Source: Atopsyche davidsoni (Eukaryota > Arthropoda > Insecta > Trichoptera > Hydrobiosidae). From it: a DNA stretch of 64,000 nucleotides. A program made the translations under genes and the position numbers. Below, one piece after another: positions 23,660 through 37,060 of the stretch. Below the pieces are notes generated by a model. The model was not told where the DNA came from. It did not search any database and saw only the letters and a program-made list of their open reading frames with translations. Positions within the stretch are counted from its first letter, which is position 1. Each line of letters starts with the position of its first letter. The stretch spans positions 5,456,001 through 5,520,000 of the forward strand of contig JAILWY010000021.1 in the NCBI GenBank assembly GCA_022113835.1, given 5' to 3'.

Positions 23660-23960
23660 GGCTAAGAGATTACGAATACTTTTGCTAATGAGCGCTCTCG
23701 CCTTTTAAGAACTGCAGGAACTCTCAAATGTTGAATTAATAATATCAAACAAAACTCTGTCGTTTTTTAAACAAATTAAATTTTAACTAGATAAATTACA
23801 AGTATAATTTCCATAAAAAAACACACTGTACTTATTTGCAATATTTCACACGCAAGCAACAAATACTAATATAAATAAATTTGATTTTGTTTTTCAAAAA
23901 GTATGAATGACCCTTTTAAAAACGTATGCTCTTACAAACAAAAGGGATTGCTATTTTTTA
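23660..23960. repeat. Dispersed repeat shared with 36945-37060
   Basis: CTAAGAGATTACG and CGCTTTTAAG-type words, followed by TCTTACAAACAAAA, occur in the same order here and at about 36945-37030 (CTAAGAGATTACG, CGCTTTTTAAG, CTTACAAACAAAA). The identity is patchy and the boundaries are unknown, so it is an old repeat of unassigned class. Confidence 0.35.
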
Positions 23961-24219
23961 GGTCATTCTAATTTGTTAAAATAATCTGTTTTTCCGTGTT
24001 TTCCGAGTTTTCCGCTTTTCAGTTTAATCATACAAAATGTCTTAATCTACGTTCACATGTGAAATAATAAAAATTTCTTACTTATAATCAAGTATTGACA
24101 CTCTATCTAAATGAAGACAATATTTTGATTTGTGATAAAAAGTAAGACGTTTCATATAATTTTATCAGTCAACACCTTTACAAATCGTCTTGATTTTTTG
24201 TTTTGGTGTGATATAAATT

Positions 24220-24480
24220 GTTTGCAGCCCTGTTTATTGGCTAGGGCAGGCGCTATCAGCCGCGGGCCGCGGTCCCTAATCGGTCCATCTGCCATTTGTT
24301 AGTCCCTTTTATTCCGCGGCCGCTGCAGTAATGTATGCTAAATTTATGCACTGATAAAGCCCACCTTTTCGTTATTTATATTATGCATCGCGAGGCGCGC
24401 GAGGCTGCGCGAATATTTGTTGCGGCCTCTGGCTTCGAAAGCTCTGCCCTGTCTTACCCAGGGCTGCCAAAAGTTAACAT
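24220..24480. promoter_or_regulatory. GC-rich island
   Basis: Contains CCGCGGGCCGCGGTCC, GCCATTTGTT (reverse of ACAAATGGC), GCGGCCGCTGCAG and GCGAGGCGCGCGAGG. It shares the ACAAATGGC word with several other islands. No coding frame is recognised. Regulatory role inferred. Confidence 0.3.
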
Positions 24481-25220
24481 TTCGATGCCGTATTTACTAT
24501 TGAATTTAAAATCGTATTGTTAAATGCTGAATTTGATTTCTTACAAAAGACTATAATTCATGTATGTAAACACAATTGGTTTTGATGCATTGTCATCATC
24601 TAAAGTTTCTCAAAAAAATCAAGTATTATTTTAGTCATAAATGATAGATGTACCTAAATTATTTATAATGAAAAACATATGTGTACTCTAAACATAAAAT
24701 AAATGGATTAACAAAAATGATATACGGCTGAAAATGTTTTTTCAGACACATTGAAATAATCAGCAGTTACGGTTTTATGGTTCATAAAAACGTTCATATA
24801 TTATACACATATAAGACGCCGCAAATAAAGGTCACCCTTCAGCTACTGCTATCTGCTGCGCTGGCGGCTCTTCTGCATCAGGCTGTATTTATTACAGGGT
24901 AAGGCTGACCTGTAGGGCTGGCAGGGTGGTGCTATACCAAGAATAACAATACACCAAAGTAACTCAGACCAACACGCTATTATCAAAGCAAGCGTGTCTA
25001 ACGCTCGAGGTACGATATATGTGAGCACGTATTCATCCGCCTATCGAGGAGTCAGGAAAGTATACATTAATCTTAGTGTATTATATCTTAGAACAGCTTA
25101 ACTAAAAATGCTACATAGTAAATAGATTATGGAGGGTGTAAAATTTATAAGCATATAATAACATCCCTGTCAAGTTATTAAAGCTTATTAAGGTCAACTA
25201 CAAACAATCCAAATAATAAT
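24481..25220. other. Non-coding stretch
   Basis: AT-rich to 24830. A mixed patch at 24835-25060 has a tandem-like GGCTGACCTGTAGGGCTGGCAGG, with no recognised gene. Confidence 0.5.
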
Positions 25221-25304
25221 GAATAAAGTACTTGACTGATTTTCCACATGTTCGTTTTTATTTGTGACCGGTTTCGCCAACCTTTCATGTTGGCAAAACT
25301 GGTC
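25221..25304. mobile_element. Truncated fold-back MITE terminus
   Basis: Matches the left end of the element at 5996-6078 (ACATGTTCGTTTTTATTTG, then GACCGGTTTCGCCAACC). Here the sequence immediately turns back as GTTGGC-AAAACTGGTC, giving a compact hairpin. It is a solo or internally deleted terminus. Confidence 0.75.
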
Positions 25305-25559
25305 AAAAATTTATAAACATACACTTATTTCAATATTTGTACATAAATAAATTTTGAATTTTAAAATTGATTACAAATTCCCAAGTTTATTAATATTATA
25401 AGTATGAAATAACCACCAGCTATTTTCATGTATAAATGATAATTTTAGGTTTATTGCAAATTTTCACTATGAATTAAATTTGAATTTTGAGTATATTATG
25501 TTTAATGTACAAAATAATTTCAGTTTTAATTTTTCATATAAATAGTATCTAGACTCAGT

Positions 25560-25730
25560 GGTTTAGTGAAGGGCTGTGTTACAAACTGAAGTGCTTAGCC
25601 GAGTGGGGCAAAATAATGGGTGGAGCCTAAAGAGAGATCATGAAGGAGGTAAGTGTAGATACGACAGAAACGTGACTGTCCGAGTCAAGCTGCAAGAACA
25701 TATGTTTATTTATGCACTTTAATCTATCCC
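25560..25730 (+). other. Mixed patch with GAG|GTAAGT donor-like site
   Basis: A less AT-rich segment with a strong donor context, AAGGAG|GTAAGT, at 25648/25649. It includes TTAGCCGAGTGGGG, which resembles a tRNA box A, but no box B follows at tRNA spacing. It could be an lncRNA exon end or an old repeat; neither is established. Confidence 0.2.
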
Positions 25731-27640
25731 CAACTACGTACCGCTGCAGTTCAGGGAAGTTGTATGCTTTTGCAATGCACCAAAGCAGGTGTTACTAAAA
25801 CATCAAGATCAATATATAAACAAAGTATTAAATCGATGCTTTACGTTTTGAAGAAAAATCTAGATAATTTGTTTAGGTAAGTTAGGTTATTTCATTTGAA
25901 ATATATATTTTTTTTATTATGCATTAATTTTGTTTTTCAAGCACAATGATTAAAACGCGACAAAACAGTCTCGTAAAAACTTTATCAATTTTAAAGTTGT
26001 ATGTATATAAATAGGCCAATATCAAGATGTATAAAATGCGATCTTGATATTAAAGGACATATAAGAACAAATTTTGTGAAATTAGACAGAAAATAAATGT
26101 ATTTGTAACTATAGATCCAATTCGGTATCGCCGATAAATTCCAACCGCTTAAAAGAAATTAAGATCAACAACGAAATAATATCGAAATTCAGTGATAATA
26201 TTTTAATATAGATTTTTAAGAAACACCTATATATAATTAGAGACAAAGAATCTCAAAACAACTAATCATATATGTACTACAACATATATTTTGTATACAG
26301 ACATCACGCGTAAAACATCCTCAAAAGAAAATTCTTGTTATTTTTCGTCATTTTGAGTGTTACCTCCAAAACACATATGTCACCTACAATACTTATTTTA
26401 TAAAAATATTTAAGCTTTAGTAAGTTCCTAGCACCTGCTTTAAACAAAATTACCTGAAAATTGGATAAGAAAGGTTATGTTGTCTTTCATTTAACTATAA
26501 TGAGAAATAAATATGTATGAGGTAGGTATTGATTGTTAGCTGCATTATATAATATTTAAATTCAGTTTCCAATAATTACGAATACCTGACGTTGGGAAGG
26601 CCTGTCCAAGATAATGAGAAGGAGATTTAGACGAAGAAGGTTAAGGGTTAGATACGATGGATATGCAAAGGAAACAATATTTAAACACGTTTTCAGAACT
26701 AACCACGTATTTTGTTTGGTTATATGTAAATTATTAACCCTACTATGGGGGTTTAAATGGTTATCTATCTATCTCTGTCTTGTGTTTAAAAATAAAAGTG
26801 CAGGAATCCAAACTTATCTCCGCTTAAGACTCTGGTACCACAGTAATGGAACCATCTTAAGAAAAAGACACCTGTACTTCTTACTATCTTATTATTCAGC
26901 AAGCGTTGTAATAACGGTCATTGGTTGTTATTAAATTAACCAATACTTCCGTGTAATGTGTCTAAAGTATATGACGCGTCATACCTAAAGTCTAAATAAA
27001 TCATCGTTTCCTTCATACAAATAAACGTACCAGCGTAGGCTTAGATTCCTCAATAAACATTACTAATCAGTAACGATAACACATTTTATCACCTGTTTCC
27101 ATTTACCGCAGACAATTTTTTTTAATTTCTCAACACAAATCTAAAGAAAACTTATGTGAGAGAAATTCCGCCAAAGTGAATTGAAAAACGTGTTGTGCCT
27201 TCTATTGATCGAGTGGAAGTGGTTTCTTTTAAAATATTTAACTGTTTCTACGTATTTATTTTATCTCATCAGAGTATATATACAACGTGACATATGTTTT
27301 AATATCTAATTTTTAATGCTCTTAAAAATTAACACCTCGTAAAAAATGATTGTCTTGGAAATCTGCTGTGACTTAATTAAATCTTTATAATATGAATTAA
27401 ATATAATTATTTTAGTCAGATTTATGGTCTATATAAATTTAAAAATTACCATGAGTAGCTCAAGATTATTGAAAGAACGTTTATAAAAATTATTGTAATA
27501 TACAGCGGCTTCATACCTGAAATTATTTTCATTGAAATCGCGAGCGCGTTCAATATTATATTTGTTGCCTTTCTTTTTAATTTTTTAAAAGTATTTATAT
27601 AATTTCTAAAAGATAACAACGTTATCTTCACACCCAGGAC
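25731..27640. other. AT-rich non-coding stretch
   Basis: No supported gene. A 106-codon frame at 26614-26934 begins with a run of arginines from AGAAGG repeats and then becomes random hydrophobic; it is not considered coding. Confidence 0.55.
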
Positions 27641-27925
27641 TAGCAAGCTCTGGCGTGGAGATAATCGCAGTGTCACTTAGCACCGGAGAAAAAACATCAA
27701 CGCGTCTTCAGTACAAAAACAGCCGGCCGTACTTCGCACATGGCCCTGACTTCCATCCTCAATCGTCTTCGCGTCTCCCTGATGAAACTCGGATCATTAA
27801 GTTGGCAGCTAATCACCGGCTCTAGATCCTGGAGGCACCTCGTCCATCATCAGTCAATGCCTACGGACTTAGGTGCTGAAAGATCTTCGTGCGAGCGCCT
27901 GGTCAGGGCTGAGTCGGGAAAAATA
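27640..27925. other. GC-richer patch, possible exon
   Basis: An abrupt block of balanced composition containing an open + strand frame from ATG 27740 (Met-Ala-Leu-Thr-Ser-Ile) into AT-rich sequence, with an acceptor-like CGTCTTCAG near 27709. No domain is recognised and no good donor follows. It could be a non-coding exon or an island like the others. Confidence 0.25.
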
Positions 27926-28830
27926 GTTTTATTTATATTGGTGATATTTATTATTACTAACGATTTTTTAAAACTTACTTTGACTTCGTATAATTAAAAT
28001 ATTTTACTTAGAAATACATAAGTGATAACTTCTTTGTTTCTTTGGTGATTATTTTTCCATCCTGAGAAATAGAAATGGATAAATTTTGTGTATTTAAAAA
28101 GATAAACATTACTTTAAACTGACTTTTTTTTCGATGAGAATTCTTTAAACATTTGACTTGAGTTATTAACATTTATATAAGCTTAAATGACTTAAAAAAA
28201 ATTATAAAAGTAAATCGTAGTTTATAAATAACTTGACATTTTATTATGTAGATAATACTGTGATTTTTAAGACACTATAGTGGTAATGAGTAATCAAAAA
28301 AAAAAATATATATATTTATATATAAATATATGTATGCACTTAAACCAAGAATTCTAAACATTATAAGTGAAAGGAAAACTTCTCAGCATCAACGAGTTCG
28401 CCAAATCCACGAATAAGTTACTGTGTTTTTTCCCGTACATAAATAGACACTGAATTTAATTACATTTTAGCAGTGGACAATGTTTATGTACTTAAAGTAG
28501 TTCATTAATTACTACTTATTCTTGGTATCCATGGTTATTTGCATAATAAAGATATCTAAATAATAGCGCAGTTAATAATACTGTAAATATTTTACAACAA
28601 ATAATCGTGACGAAGGCTAAATAGCAATAATTTATCTGCAATCAACCGATAAAAAATAGAAATCTAAAACACTGCAGTGGCGTTTGGTGGTGACTTAAAT
28701 AAAAATATGTGTAAATATATTTTTATTATAACTAGTCAACCTTTTATTTCATAAAAATACTCGAATTCGTACAGTTAAAACACTTGAAAATCTAATCAGA
28801 ATATCCCGTCTGTTTTTTGGCATTTTAAGC
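27926..28830. other. AT-rich non-coding stretch
   Basis: Contains an AT palindrome-like tract at 28298-28335 (ATATATATATTTATATATAAATATAT). Nothing else is supported. Confidence 0.55.
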
Positions 28831-28980
28831 TGCCTATACACGTTGTGACACAACCAAAAACCAAACAGTGATTAGTAAATGACTTCAGTTGTTTTTTTTA
28901 GTACTTAAGCGGGAAAAAAACAATGCAAAAGAGGACGCTATTGTCTAATCACTTCGCTTTTTGGTTAAATTGCAGCGTTT
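28831..28980. mobile_element. Hairpin MITE-like repeat, divergent member
   Basis: Begins CCTATACACGTTGTGACACAACC, like the outer arm of the 7054/15393 family. Its arms AACCAAAAACCAAACAGTGATTAG and CTAATCACTTCGCTTTTTGGTT are inverted repeats, and it keeps GAGGACGCTATTG on the right side. It is a divergent or recombined copy with no coding capacity. Confidence 0.6.
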
Positions 28981-30575
28981 GCAGTCCTTTCGCTCACTTT
29001 GATTATATCTCTGAAAAATAATTTATAAGCAATATTTTTGAATTTATTTCGGATTTTTAAATTTTCCACATAATATGCATTTAATATGCGATAAATAACC
29101 ATATATATATAGAAGATCATTGTACTGTAGAAATGTCTTACCGCACGCCACTGTGTTTTACCGACCAATTTAGTTGACCAAGGTTGTAATTGGTCACAAC
29201 TAGATCCTTTGCATAGCTTGCAGCCGCCATTGGACAAAAAAACAAATGAAATCCGACACTATTAATTTTGATCTGAACGTATCTGTTCCGACAGGTTGTC
29301 AACAGACCGAATCGCTTGTTTGATCTTCTATCACATGGCCGTTTGAAGCGCGTTTCTAATTTGAACGAACCAGTGAATTGTACAATATATATCATATCAA
29401 AATTAAACAAAAAAATTGATATAAATTTTGATTTACACGTTATTTTTCAAATTTGTGTTTTTTGGCATATAACTATTTTTAACAAGTTAGTATGAATTAC
29501 ATAATAAAAACCCGGTATTTGAAATTTTTAGCATAAAAAATTGTTGAAAATAAATATTAATTAAAGGTGACTCAGTGTTTTAGATATCACTGTAAATAAT
29601 TATTGATGCACTTATGGGTTGAAAATAAACTTTCGAATAAAATTGATTAAAAAAAAGTAGACTTATCCTTATAAAAATTTTAATGTCCACCTTGATTTTT
29701 TTAATCTTTTGCTACCTACACATAAAAACATACATTGCTAATTAAAATAAAATTTAGTTATAAAAAAAAAAACTTATTAGCAGCTCTATATAAGGCCAGA
29801 AAACTAATCCGGCCCATGTCAACAGGGACGTCACAAGCTCTTGATTAACAGGGGCGATATGAAAGTACCCACAGAAATCAAGCCGACCGAATAATCACTA
29901 TAACCAGTATTATTTTTAACATGTGTAAATATTTTTAAAAATATTATTATTTTAATAGAAGATTTGATATTCAATTTTTTTAAAAAATATTTATGAAAAA
30001 AGTTAAATTTTTAAATTGAAAAACTAAATAGTCAATACTGCTGGGTCATTAACCATCTCACGACTGCAAAGCAATTTCACCCTTGCGATCATCAATCACC
30101 CAGCGTCTTGTTCCTTGGACACTATACCGCGCCCGCCGTGTAATTAGGGGCCATTATCGCGCGCTTGTTTTTTTTATTCACAGCAGTAATTATGTACCGA
30201 CCGTACTGCCTCATATTATGGGGTACTTTCGACGTTTCGACGTTTCGATTATCTGTTATGGGACATTCGTGTTTTTAATTTGAAGTGTGTGCTTAATTTG
30301 CGATATTTAAAATTATTATATAACTTTCAGTAAAATAAAAAATAACAAGTCATATTATTTCAAATGTATATATGACTTAACGCAATTCGAGATCTCTTAC
30401 GTGTTTTAGAGAACATTGATACAGGGCAAAAATATATAAAGTTTTCGATTTCAATGTGTTTTGGTCCAATTCAAGTTGTAACCTTAAAAAAGTATGTTTT
30501 TTTTTTTTAATTATAATTTTATTTAAAAGTAAAAAATATATATACTAAGGAAATTCAAAAACCACGTTGAGCTTT
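28981..30575. other. AT-rich non-coding stretch
   Basis: Contains a possible relic of the hairpin family at about 29195-29265 (CTTGCAGCCGCCATTGG). A small GC-richer patch at 30060-30165 is also present. No gene supported. Confidence 0.5.
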
Positions 30576-30800
30576 TCAAAAAAAGCCAGCAAACCCTCGG
30601 AGTCAGCCGGCACAGCCTCGAGTCCCAAGATCCACCTTCCCCGGTTGACAGCTGCCCGACGGCTCACGAAGATTAATGCACGCGTCCATTTGTCCGGCGG
30701 ACATCTTGGAAATGGCGGCCGGCGAGTGACAGCCGCCATCGCGGCCGGGGTTATTAAACGCACATTTAGCGGCCCGCTTCAACACGAAAATGTCATGTAA
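30576..30800. promoter_or_regulatory. GC-rich island with YY1/Pho-like sites
   Basis: Contains ACATCTTGGAAATGGCGGCC (30701-30720) and GCCGCCATCGCGGCC (from 30732), and near 30686 a CCATTTGTCC word. Frames are open on both strands, which shows low stop frequency from GC content rather than coding. The motifs fit Pho/YY1 (core GCCAT), so a Polycomb-type or enhancer element is possible but unproven. Confidence 0.35.
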
Positions 30801-32385
30801 TTTTTTTGAGTAATTGAGATTCGTGTAGTTTCAATGTGCCCAAACGAATCAACTATATTTTTTAATAACTTCTCTATTTCAAATCGCATTATAATAATGC
30901 TCTAAGTATATATTAAATGTGGACAACCATCATATTTCATATCATATTGGAATGCTTTAAGTATCTTGATGATGCGCGTTCGTTTTTATGTTTCTTCAAG
31001 AATCCGGAAATGTAAAAATACTTTTACTAAACAGTTTCTTGTTGATTTACTTAATAAACTGTGAATACACATAAAAAAAAATTAGCTACGTATGTACATA
31101 GTAAATATATTTACATGACTGTCTGTATAATTAGAAACATCAAGAAATTACTATGTTAAAATTTTGGTATTGTACACTTCACTATTTTTTTAAACAAAAT
31201 TTTAATTTTAATTTAATATATTGTTTTTTTTTAAACATCTTTTTTCTATTTATTTACTTTAATACAATCCATTGTTAGCATACATTTTAAACAATATTTT
31301 TATTACGTATTTCAAAAATATTCTACAAGCCTTTTGATAATTACGAATCAATAATTTACTCAATAATTAAAGCCGCTTTCTAGTATTTGATATAAAATTC
31401 AAATCCAACTCAAACGACACGTATAATTATAGAGCTGTCAGCATAAATAATTAGAGGCTATGAATTCCACCATTTTTCAATAATTCAAAGACCGCCATTG
31501 TGACAATTGCTACGCGAGGTCGTTTATTTAAATTTTAAATGAGATATTTATTAATCGCCCTGTCGCCGCATTTGCTACAGTTTGTAAAGCCATCGAATAT
31601 TCTGTCAGTTTATTAAGCAGCTCGTACACGGCATGCCTGCGAGCGAGAACAAAGAATAAAATTTTAAATAGGCTGTAATAATAAAATTTAAGAAATAAGA
31701 GCTTCAAACATGTTATGATGTTTATCTAATCTAAATAATTTAACTTATCATATTATTCCGTTATTTAACTTTATTCGCTCAAATTCTATGAATGATGATC
31801 CGTTTATTACGATATAAAGACATGCTTATAAAGTAAATATAAAATAGTTAATATGTATACATTAATTTATAAAAATAAACTATGAATATTGATACTACAC
31901 CTTCGATTACACTTTAGTTTGATAAAAAACTTTAAATGTGTGAAAATTCATGTAACGTTTTATGTTAACAATACAAATAAATACAACCGCCAAATTAAAA
32001 ATAATATTAATCTTTGTAAAAATTAAATTATATTCGGGAGGAGTAGGATAAAGCATTCACTCTAGGACAATCTTTATCATACATTATTCACGCCAGCTTG
32101 ACTACTAACGAAGACACATTTCAATCAACAAACTGTAATAAACGTACGCACAAAAAAAGCTTATTTCAACACGCATGTTTCTATTTTGAATTAAAACATA
32201 TAACTTCTCTGAATCACCTTTTACAACGGTTTGAAGCCATTACTCATTCAAATAAGAAAAATGATTTAAAAAATCTTATACTTATATTTTATAAAAAACA
32301 ACTAAACACTTTGCATCCAATGTAATAAATAAACATCTGAAAATGTAGTTTTTGATATCTTTTTAGCAATATAGCAAAACAGAAC
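30801..32385. other. AT-rich non-coding stretch
   Basis: Nothing supported. A mixed patch at 31490-31640 contains ACCGCCATTGTGACAATTG and CTGTCGCCGC. Confidence 0.55.
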
Positions 32386-32389
32386 CACG

Positions 32390-32600
32390 AAACCCAGTGG
32401 CGTGCGCGCCGCCATTAGGGGATATTTACGAATTGACGTCCAATCATAAGAGCCCTTAGATATAATTAGTGCTGCTATTAATCACATATAATTGGCAGGC
32501 TGGCTGTTATAAAGAGGAATTAAGGCGATGAGTGGCTATCGTTGTTTTACATTTTTTATTCGATAATTACCCACCACGAGCTGCCTTTGCGTGAGTACTC
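32390..32600. promoter_or_regulatory. Balanced-composition block with homeodomain-type words
   Basis: Contains GTGCGCGCCGCCATTAGGGG (Pho-like), TGACGTCCAATCATAAGAG, ATAATTAGTGCTGCTATTAATC and ATAATTGG. These clustered TAAT cores and a GCCAT core in a block less AT-rich than its neighbours suggest an enhancer. Inference only. Confidence 0.3.
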
Positions 32601-33445
32601 TGTCATAAGCGTTACTAAATTTTTGACGACTATTTTATTTATTTTTTATCAGTCATTAACGTATTTTCGAATCAATCTAAACACTAAAAATTTCAGTCAA
32701 CATATGCATGTACTTATTATATAACTAAAAATATTTTAAAAAATATATTCATAATTAAAAACACAAACATTTATTCATAAATTTTATCATTTCATTGCTC
32801 ATTTGCGTGTTCGCAAGCTAATAAAATACAAATGCACACAAATCTTCTATATAAAAATAAATAAATATAGCAAATCGGATAAATCACTAACTACTAGTGG
32901 AACTGCGTTCAAAATAATATTTTGTTTTTTTTTTTTTTTAAATTAATGCAATGGACTACTTAATTATTTAAATGGTAATTACTATTAATAATGAGTTATG
33001 TAGGAGAACAGGACGTTAAACGTGATTCTCTTATAAAATTATAATTAAATTATTAAGTACTCAACATTTAGCATTTATATACTGGCTTATTAAAAAAATT
33101 ACTTCCTATGTGTATTATGAGGTAATTGTCTTCGCTAATCAGAGTGGACTTTGTGCACAGGGTGTTCCAGTTTTTGTAGTTGCCGCCTCTGTTGGATCAC
33201 CCTGTTAATTACGACCGCAGTTATAAAGCACCTCTCACTTCGTTATTTCTGGGGAAAAACACCGACACACCTTTATGGCCCGGACTTCGAATGAACGCAC
33301 CGGAAATAAATATTTTTGGTATTATTACTTAGAAATTTAATACAAAAACAAGACAAATAAAAAACAACAATTTCAATATAAATTGTTTTCAAGCAACCAG
33401 AAACAGGCATGAGCATTATTACAATAATTTGGAATTAACTTGCCA
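32601..33445. other. AT-rich non-coding stretch
   Basis: A T-run lies at 32926-32939. A mixed patch at 33130-33300 has no recognised motif. Confidence 0.55.
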
Positions 33446-33528
33446 AGAGGGGGATCGTACCAAGGACCACTTGATTTAAAGTCTAACCTCAATCAAATGA
33501 TGTGTCTTTAAAATAATCAAGCCATGTT
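33446..33528 (-). repeat. tRNA-derived repeat fragment (SINE-like head)
   Basis: On the minus strand, GATTGAGGTTAGACTTTAAATC, AAGTGGTCC and TACGATCCCC align in order with the fragment at 7389-7453, and both have a nearby GGCTTG upstream. The T-arm is degraded (TGGTACGATCC). It is called an old tRNA-derived repeat. Confidence 0.4.
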
Positions 33529-36480
33529 AAAATAATGCCAGTAGTTCGGCCCTGCAAGGCAGTATTTTTATATTGCTGCTAAGACAACAGCGCTCTATCA
33601 AAACCTCGGTATTGTTGCATTGTTCCGGCACACACGTTATCTCGAATTTAATTGAATCATATATCATAAACATAATTACACTCAGCTCTCGCTCTAAATT
33701 ATTTCACACATTATGTAAACAGCTTAATTATACGATATATCTGGGAAAATAGGACATGCCTTAATAAATTAAACCATGCTTTAGATAATCTTTATGTATT
33801 TTTTTACATTTACTTTAATAAACGTCACACTAGTAAATATACCTTTAAAAAATCTAAATAATCTCTAATATCCCGAATATCTATAGTCAAAATAAATTTA
33901 TTGTGATTCAAAATATAAATAAATCATATTTTATCCAAATCAATATAAATAAATAATTTTTCCATCGATCGTAAAAATTTAAATATATTGAAGCTTGAAA
34001 AATGGATACTCCTCAACATTTAAGAACTTATGTCATATTTGTACAATGTATATATTATAGTATTTCAATATCCACAAAACGGTTTTATTCGCATAAAATA
34101 AGCACGATTTGTAAACATCTTGCATATTTAGAGTATTTAGATTATATTCACACAAACTCGCTGTTAAGTTGACTTAGCTTTAATATCTTACGTTCGTGGG
34201 ACAAGCATAAATAAGATATAGTATAAAGATGATCCCAGCTGTTTTTCACATAGTTTATTTGCTATGTCGCTTTATTCATGCTCTACCTATTTTAATTTAA
34301 CACTCTCAGTCTTCCGATGTGCCAGATTTAAGAAAAACAAAGGCGATCAAATTTCAAAATATATAATAAATTTACGTCATTATTTCAACTTTTGTACTTA
34401 AAAAAAACACATTTTAATTAGGATTAAAATATTTTGGATGAGACTCTATTTAAAAATAAAGATATTATTAAAGAAGTTTTAATATATGAGAGTGGTATTC
34501 TTTAATATCTCGTGAATTCTTTCAGCAGTGGGATATCTAAAAACTGTGTAAAATGAAATTTACGACCCAACTCAGTAGTTAAAAATATCTTAAATCATGT
34601 TATATGAAATGAAAAGCTTTTTGGACCACAGAACTTTGGCAACACGGCAATATATAATGCAGCCCAGACGTAAATTTATATTTATTTGCTAAATGTCCAA
34701 ACATTTTTATGAATTTATGGGATTGCGCAATGACAAATTTGATGATGTTTTATGTTTATGTTGGTATGCAACTGGTTTTCTAGTCAAATGAAACGTAAAT
34801 TATGTTAAAAGTCAAATCAACAATTCACCTCAATCTTTTATATTTTAGGATTCATCTCGCCTCATTGCATCTGACGATGAATGACAAACTTTTTTATTTC
34901 ATTCAGAGACGAATTGATATGCAATGTAACAAATTTTACTTCTTATAATAAACAGTTTACTACATATAAAATATATTTACAGGAATCTTTCAGAATTATA
35001 GATTAAATATCTCTATTTTTAATAATAACTTTAATACGTTAAAATTTAAAATATATATTGATTGCAGAAAAAACTATATTAAAAAGTTAAAGCTGTCTGT
35101 GCTTGATGGGTTAGCTCGACTCTCAAAATATTGCATTTAAACTAGGTTCATGTCATTAAATATTTTTATTCCTCAGTAATTAGAGCTTTTAAGTTGAAAT
35201 AATAAAATTGTTATAAAAAATATTAATGACAGGGTATAAATTACATTAATGTTATGAAGCTGTAAATTTACTCACAATTAACGAAATGATTTATTATCAT
35301 TGGGGTGATTTTTAAGTATATCGTCAAATATTTAATTCAAATTTCAGAAATAATAGAGTAATAGATAACGAGAAACTGGTTTTAATAATTGAAGAAAATA
35401 ACATAATTAAAGCTATTGTTTATTTATTTGAGTCTTTACTTTCCAAAATATACTGTTATAATATCATTATTAATCATTTAATATTATTGTCTAAAATAAA
35501 ACATATTGTGCGTGAGTAATATCATTAAAAATATTTTTAATTGGCAGATAAGAGAAACGCTATAATATATCTGTTTTTTAACGCCAACATAATAATTTTT
35601 TGTATTCATCTCTTTCATATATAAAATTTATTTCATTTCACCAGTATTTAGGTTCGCTTTCATATTAAATATATTTTACTATCGATCAAATGGAAAAGCT
35701 ACCAAAATACAGACATTAAAATTTTAAAATTATAAATTTGATTTCGAGCATTCTTCACTTAAAGAAAAGTTTGATATTCTTATATTCCTGGCGATGATAT
35801 AACGGCCCACATGTGTGCTGTTTATCATGGCCTAATATCTTAAAGATGTGAAATTTCATGGGCTTAAGTATGGTTTTATATTAATGTGAGTTATAATATA
35901 ATAAAAACAATTATAAAAAACTAAAATTAGAATTTATGTTATGGATGCAAAAGATCTCTACACTGAGAGAATGACATGTCGACGAAAAACACTGACAGTA
36001 AAAAAATATCTATTAAATATAACTTTGCCCAATAAAATGTCCTAATCATAAACTTATAACATGCAGAAAAAACACCAAAGACCTTTAAAATAAGACATGC
36101 TAATATATGCATAAACCCTATTTCATATTAGTGAATACTTAAATAAACTATATAAGTTTTTGAGACAACTGGCGTTTATTAGTGCAACAGTAAGATCGTT
36201 AATTTTTTTTTCTATCTAAGTTCTAAACTCTTTTACGAAATTAGATTTATCTTCCAAACTATTTGTTTTTTTTTTTTTTTTTTCATATTTTAGCAATTGA
36301 TCACAATTTTTTTATTATATTAGAATACATATCTTTAGTAAGAGCAAAAAAAATTGTGTACAACAATTCATTTGTTTTTTGTGTAGTTATTTTTAAGTGA
36401 ACTTATGAACAATTGAACATTTTTGATTATAGGTTACTTTTTAAAAATGATCATTTTGTAAATGTAGATTAAAGTAAAAT
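33529..36480. other. AT-rich non-coding stretch
   Basis: About 3 kb of strongly AT-rich sequence with no gene, island or clear repeat. A T-run lies at 36266-36284. Confidence 0.65.
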
Positions 36481-36944
36481 ATATAAATTCTTAAGCTGCA
36501 TTGTTGTGGCTGATGGACGTCCTTGTCGGTAATGCAGCGGCCTTATTGTTGTTTCAGTTTACGAGGAAATTTTATGACTTCAAATCGAGACAACCGGCGG
36601 TAATCTAATCGAGACAAAGATAGTAAATTCTTCACATTAAAGACGTCCGCGATACATTTATAAGCCTCCTATGAATTTTTTTACACCATGGATATATTTT
36701 ATTGGTGCCCATGGAGTTGTAAATTTTGATTATCTTGATTTTCAGAGACGTAAGTACTTTTTTTTTTTATTCATACCTGATAATTAAATTTCTAAAATAA
36801 CTAATATTTTAAATTTCACAAGTTATATGACAAGTATTGACCACTTTAATCCATTTAGTAATTATTTGAAAAAATATATTTAAAAATTGTATATATTTAT
36901 AAAAAAACATATCAGAAAGATTCATATTTAAAAAACAAATACTA
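36481..36944. other. Non-coding stretch with small mixed patch
   Basis: 36495-36660 is less AT-rich (CGTCCTTGTCGGTAATGCAGCGG; ACCGGCGGTAATC). GATTTTCAG sits only four bases before a GTAAGT donor-like word at about 36743-36754, too close to define an exon. No gene supported. Confidence 0.4.
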
Positions 36945-37060
36945 AGAGATTACGTGTATTTTTATTCATCAGTGTTTTCGCTTTTTAAGTCTGGAGACAT
37001 CTTTCAAAGGCAAAATCGCTTACAAACAAAATAATTGTTATCTTTACAAATAAAATTTAC
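36945..37060. repeat. Dispersed repeat shared with 23660-23960
   Basis: Carries CTAAGAGATTACG, CGCTTTTTAAG and CTTACAAACAAAA in the same order as the copy at 23660-23960. Boundaries and class are unknown. Confidence 0.35.

Noticed and set aside
25585..25640. tRNA gene at TTAGCCGAGTGGGG
   Set aside because: Box A-like only; no T-arm or box B at the right distance and no cloverleaf.
26614..26934. 106-codon frame starting with an arginine run
   Set aside because: The arginines come from AGAAGG-type purine repeats; the rest is random hydrophobic sequence.
28298..28335. AT palindrome as a replication origin or cruciform
   Set aside because: Low-complexity AT repeats of this kind are common in such DNA and nothing else supports a function.
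36743..36754. Four-base micro-exon between TTTTCAG and GTAAGT
   Set aside because: Too short, with no supporting context.
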